Shown here one piece after another: positions 4,392-5,626 of a DNA stretch of 5,626 bases. Position numbers and translations under genes: made by a program. Source of the DNA: Archaeoglobales archaeon (GTDB taxonomy: Archaea; Halobacteriota; Archaeoglobi; Archaeoglobales; Archaeoglobaceae); contig QMZD01000134.1 of the NCBI GenBank assembly GCA_003662985.1, positions 1 through 5,626 of the forward strand. Reading direction: 5' to 3'. The notes under the pieces are model-generated. The model saw nothing but the letters and a program-made list of their open reading frames with translations, had not been told where the DNA came from and made no database searches. The stretch's first letter is position 1, and each line of letters begins with the position of its first letter.

Positions 4392-5246
4392 ATGATTGGA
4401 TACCCGTGGTGGACGTATTCTATAGTTTTATTCATAATATCATTTGTTTTGGGAATATTTGTGGTAATGGCTGGAGTTGGGGGAGGAGTATTATATACCC
4501 CACTAGTTAGTGGTTTTTTTCCTTTTCACCTCGACTTTGTAAGGGGTACTGGGCTTTTTGTTGCTTTAGCTGGCTCCATTGCTGCCGGACCGGGATTGCT
4601 AAAGAGAGGGTTAGCAGATCTCCGTCTCAGCATGCCTTTTGCTTTAGTAGCTTCAGTTTTTTCAATAGTAGGGAGTTTTATTGGCTTGGCTTTACCAAGT
4701 TGGTTAGTTCAAACTCTTATCGGGGTAACAGTTATAACTTTAGCGATTGTGATGACGGTGGGTAAAAAAGTAGAGTTTCCAGAAACCAAAGAGCCAGATA
4801 GATTGTCTAAGACATTAGCGATTTATGGTATTTACTACGATGAAAACTTGAGAAAAATTGTTGAGTGGAGGGTGCAGAGAGGAGCACAGTCTCTTCTTAT
4901 GTTTGCCGTAATAGGGCTAATTGCCGGAATGTTTGGTTTAGGTGCAGGCTGGATAAATGTTCCAATATTAAGTATTTTTATGGGAATTCCATTAAAGATC
5001 GCTGCTGGAACTAGTAAATTTCTCATCTCGATAACGGATAGCTCTGCTGCATGGGTTTACCTCAATAATGGATGTGTAATTCCCCTAATAACTGTCCCAT
5101 CTGTGCTTGGGGTTATGCTTGGCTCATACTATGGAGTGGTGATAATGACAAAGACAAATCCAAAAGTTATCAGGGTTGCAGTTGTAACGATTTTACTGAT
5201 AGGAGGCATTAGAAGTTTGCTTAAGGGTTTGGGGATCTGGATATGA
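4392..5246 (+). CDS. TauE/SafE-family sulfite/sulfonate (anion) exporter
   Basis: A 284-residue polytopic membrane protein of the TauE/SafE (formerly DUF81) family, whose characterised members export sulfite, sulfoacetate or related anions. Two internally related halves are visible. The first carries G-V-G-G-G-V-L-Y-T-P-L-V (28-39) and the second G-L-G-A-G-W-I-N-V-P-I-L (182-193) followed by A-A-G-T-S-K-F (204-210). About eight hydrophobic helices are present. A cytoplasmic-type loop at 124-166 contains IYYDENLRKIVEWRVQR, a feature I associate with the archaeal/sulfate-reducer subgroup. Length is normal for the family. The ATG at 4392 follows a G-rich run (4379-4385). It sits 32 bases after the STAS-like gene, and its stop TGA overlaps the next ATG (ATGA). 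The substrate cannot be read from sequence; a sulfur anion is the reasonable guess. Confidence 0.88.
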   Translation: MIGYPWWTYSIVLFIISFVLGIFVVMAGVGGGVLYTPLVSGFFPFHLDFVRGTGLFVALAGSIAAGPGLLKRGLADLRLSMPFALVASVFSIVGSFIGLALPSWLVQTLIGVTVITLAIVMTVGKKVEFPETKEPDRLSKTLAIYGIYYDENLRKIVEWRVQRGAQSLLMFAVIGLIAGMFGLGAGWINVPILSIFMGIPLKIAAGTSKFLISITDSSAAWVYLNNGCVIPLITVPSVLGVMLGSYYGVVIMTKTNPKVIRVAVVTILLIGGIRSLLKGLGIWI

Positions 5247-5626
5247 TTCCAAATGAGCAATACGTTTATGCAAAGATATTGCATTACTGTTCGATTGTAA
5301 CACTGCTCCTTCTCACCCTGACGTTTGTTATATACGTTACTGGTGTGATCTCACCATATATACCACCAGAAAAACTCTTTGAATTATTAACTTATGAAAG
5401 CGATGAGATCATCAAAAAAACAGAAATGCCGATAGGTTGGGAGTGGATCGGTTTAGTCGGTTACAGCGATATGCTCCTCTACGCTCTGTTATCATTTTTA
5501 GCATTATCTACAGTACTCTGCTACGCCTCTATACTTCCAATATTGGTAAAAAAGAAAGAGAAGGTTTATGTTATTATAGCATTGCTTGAGATTATCGTAT
5601 TGCTCTTTGTTTCGAGCGGAATTTTA
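5243..5626 (+). CDS. Small integral membrane protein paired with TauE, 3'-truncated
   Basis: The reading frame starts at the ATG of the ATGA overlap with tauE and stays open for 128 codons to the right edge, so the end is missing. Three hydrophobic segments are visible: residues about 15-37 (S-I-V-T-L-L-L-L-T-L-T-F-V-I-Y-V-T-G), about 78-101 (L-L-Y-A-L-L-S-F-L-A-L-S-T-V-L-C-Y) and about 108-128. Between the first two is a soluble stretch with a conserved-looking P-I-G-W-E-W-I-G-L-V-G motif at 63-73. The pattern (TM1 ending YVTGV, a GWxW segment, then CYxxILP) matches my memory of small membrane proteins next to TauE-type exporters in sulfate-reducing bacteria. Translational coupling suggests a partner subunit or accessory of the exporter. 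It has no known catalytic motif, and the function is unknown. Confidence 0.8.
   Translation, partial: MIPNEQYVYAKILHYCSIVTLLLLTLTFVIYVTGVISPYIPPEKLFELLTYESDEIIKKTEMPIGWEWIGLVGYSDMLLYALLSFLALSTVLCYASILPILVKKKEKVYVIIALLEIIVLLFVSSGIL

Overview
The window looks like archaeal chromosome, most likely from the Archaeoglobales (Archaeoglobus/Geoglobus/Ferroglobus type). This is inferred from four things: an archaeal Trm5/TYW2-family tRNA enzyme, A/T-rich TATA-like boxes with a purine-rich BRE-like element, oligo-T termination, and a TauE/SafE exporter followed by a small membrane protein of a kind I associate with sulfate reducers. No database search was possible, so the organism call rests on motif recognition.

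Layout. (1) Positions 1-1453, +: the C-terminal part of a sodium:solute symporter (acetate/organic-acid permease-like), cut by the left edge and ending at an oligo-T terminator. (2) 1543-2376, -: a Trm5/TYW2-family tRNA-G37 modification enzyme, convergent with the symporter. A 26-bp tandem duplication overlaps its stop codon. (3) 2488-2712, -: a small orphan HicB/UPF0150 antitoxin-like gene. Its conserved core motif is present in the DNA but in the wrong frame, between two compensating single-base indels. (4) 2713-3164: a divergent spacer of about 450 bp with short repeats, a possible decayed + strand gene and the promoter region of the next operon. (5) 3180-5626, +: a tight four-gene run of tandem-domain universal stress protein, half of a STAS domain, TauE/SafE-family exporter, and a membrane protein running off the right edge (overlapping ATGA junction).

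The last four genes probably form one operon for export of a small anion (sulfite, sulfonate or another sulfur compound), with the Usp and STAS parts as possible nucleotide-sensing or regulatory partners. That role is inferred from family and context. The symporter gene is visibly richer in G+C (34 of 60 bases in positions 541-600) than the Usp operon (20 of 60 in 3661-3720).

The most notable observation is the double-frameshifted HicB. Next are the N-terminally truncated STAS gene, the degenerate second Usp domain, and the Trm5/TYW2 enzyme that lacks the usual N-terminal D1 domain and the catalytic-loop Asn. I saw no rRNA, tRNA, CRISPR array or intact insertion sequence.
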